64,000 nucleotides of DNA, from contig NZ_JADQAI010000002.1 of assembly GCF_022129235.1 (NCBI RefSeq), positions 186,001 through 250,000 of the forward strand, read 5' to 3'. Origin of the DNA: Psychrobacter sp. Ps6. GTDB lineage: Bacteria > Pseudomonadota > Gammaproteobacteria > Pseudomonadales > Moraxellaceae. A program made the translations under genes and the position numbers. Each line of letters begins with the position of its first letter. Within the stretch, counting starts at the first letter, position 1. The notes under the pieces were generated by a model. It had not been told where the DNA came from. It searched no databases and worked only from the letters and a program-made list of their open reading frames with translations. Positions 63,981 through 64,000 of the stretch are shown here, piece by piece.

Positions 63981-64000
63981 ATGCATAATTTTAAACGAAA

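Overview
The window looks like a chromosomal segment of a gammaproteobacterium of the Moraxellaceae, most likely Psychrobacter. I infer this from the overall protein style and the gene set (AcnB, DapD, LipA, a Moraxellaceae-like small lipoprotein, tRNA-Val/tRNA-Asp/tRNA-Asn genes with encoded CCA); no search was run. Most genes are intact housekeeping or stress genes on both strands, separated by clear intrinsic terminators. I see no insertion sequence, integrase, CRISPR array or rRNA.

Layout. 0.07-0.35 kb: tRNA-Val(TAC) and tRNA-Asp(GTC). 0.6-0.9 kb: a YrhK-family gene broken by one amber codon. 1.1-4.9 kb: an arsenic detoxification set, arsR-arsC-arsH-arsB, followed by a DUF411 lipoprotein whose 3' end runs into a relic of a DUF305 gene. 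5-6.5 kb: tRNA-Asn and a class I aspartate aminotransferase. 7.0-12.2 kb: a lipid-modification operon (SDR, FAD amine-oxidase-like protein, DUF1365, cyclopropane-fatty-acid synthase-like methyltransferase); a DUF2177 membrane protein of the kind often found with it lies at 14.5 kb beyond an MFS/LysR pair. 15-20 kb: thioesterase, CDF transporter, Dps, UvrB. 20.3-21.6 kb: an AT-rich pair that I cannot name, a membrane-anchored PLD-like protein overlapping a SAM methyltransferase. 21.8-31.3 kb: small conserved proteins, RecJ, two tandem TRIC-type channels, an EmrE-like transporter with a His-rich loop, QueE, DapD and a lipase-like hydrolase.

31.7-37.6 kb holds what I read as an arsenosugar biosynthesis operon: FAD oxidoreductase, radical SAM ArsS, exported DUF547 protein, two glycosyltransferases of the types found with ArsS, and ArsM. 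A convergent gene next to it encodes an MTA-phosphorylase-like enzyme with an adenine-type specificity motif, which could in principle process the adenosyl-arsenical made by ArsS. With the ars locus at 1-5 kb, the window carries both export and organic conversion of arsenic.

39-42.6 kb is a TAXI-type TRAP transporter with a DUF1850 protein. 42.8-50.1 kb holds LipA, a CMD-family protein, AcnB, a PACE-family efflux protein with a structured leader, an enoyl-CoA hydratase and a hydrolase. 50.2-61.2 kb is a Ter stress-response region. One minus-strand operon (ATP-grasp, TerD-trypsin fusion, PRTase/TRSP, HAD, StiP-like PRTase/PELOTA, CitE-like lyase) matches the Ter-linked module predicted in the literature to make a nucleoside-like metabolite; it is divergent from terA and followed by two terD-like genes and an AIM24-like gene. 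Glutaminase and a TerC-like DUF475 membrane protein close the window.
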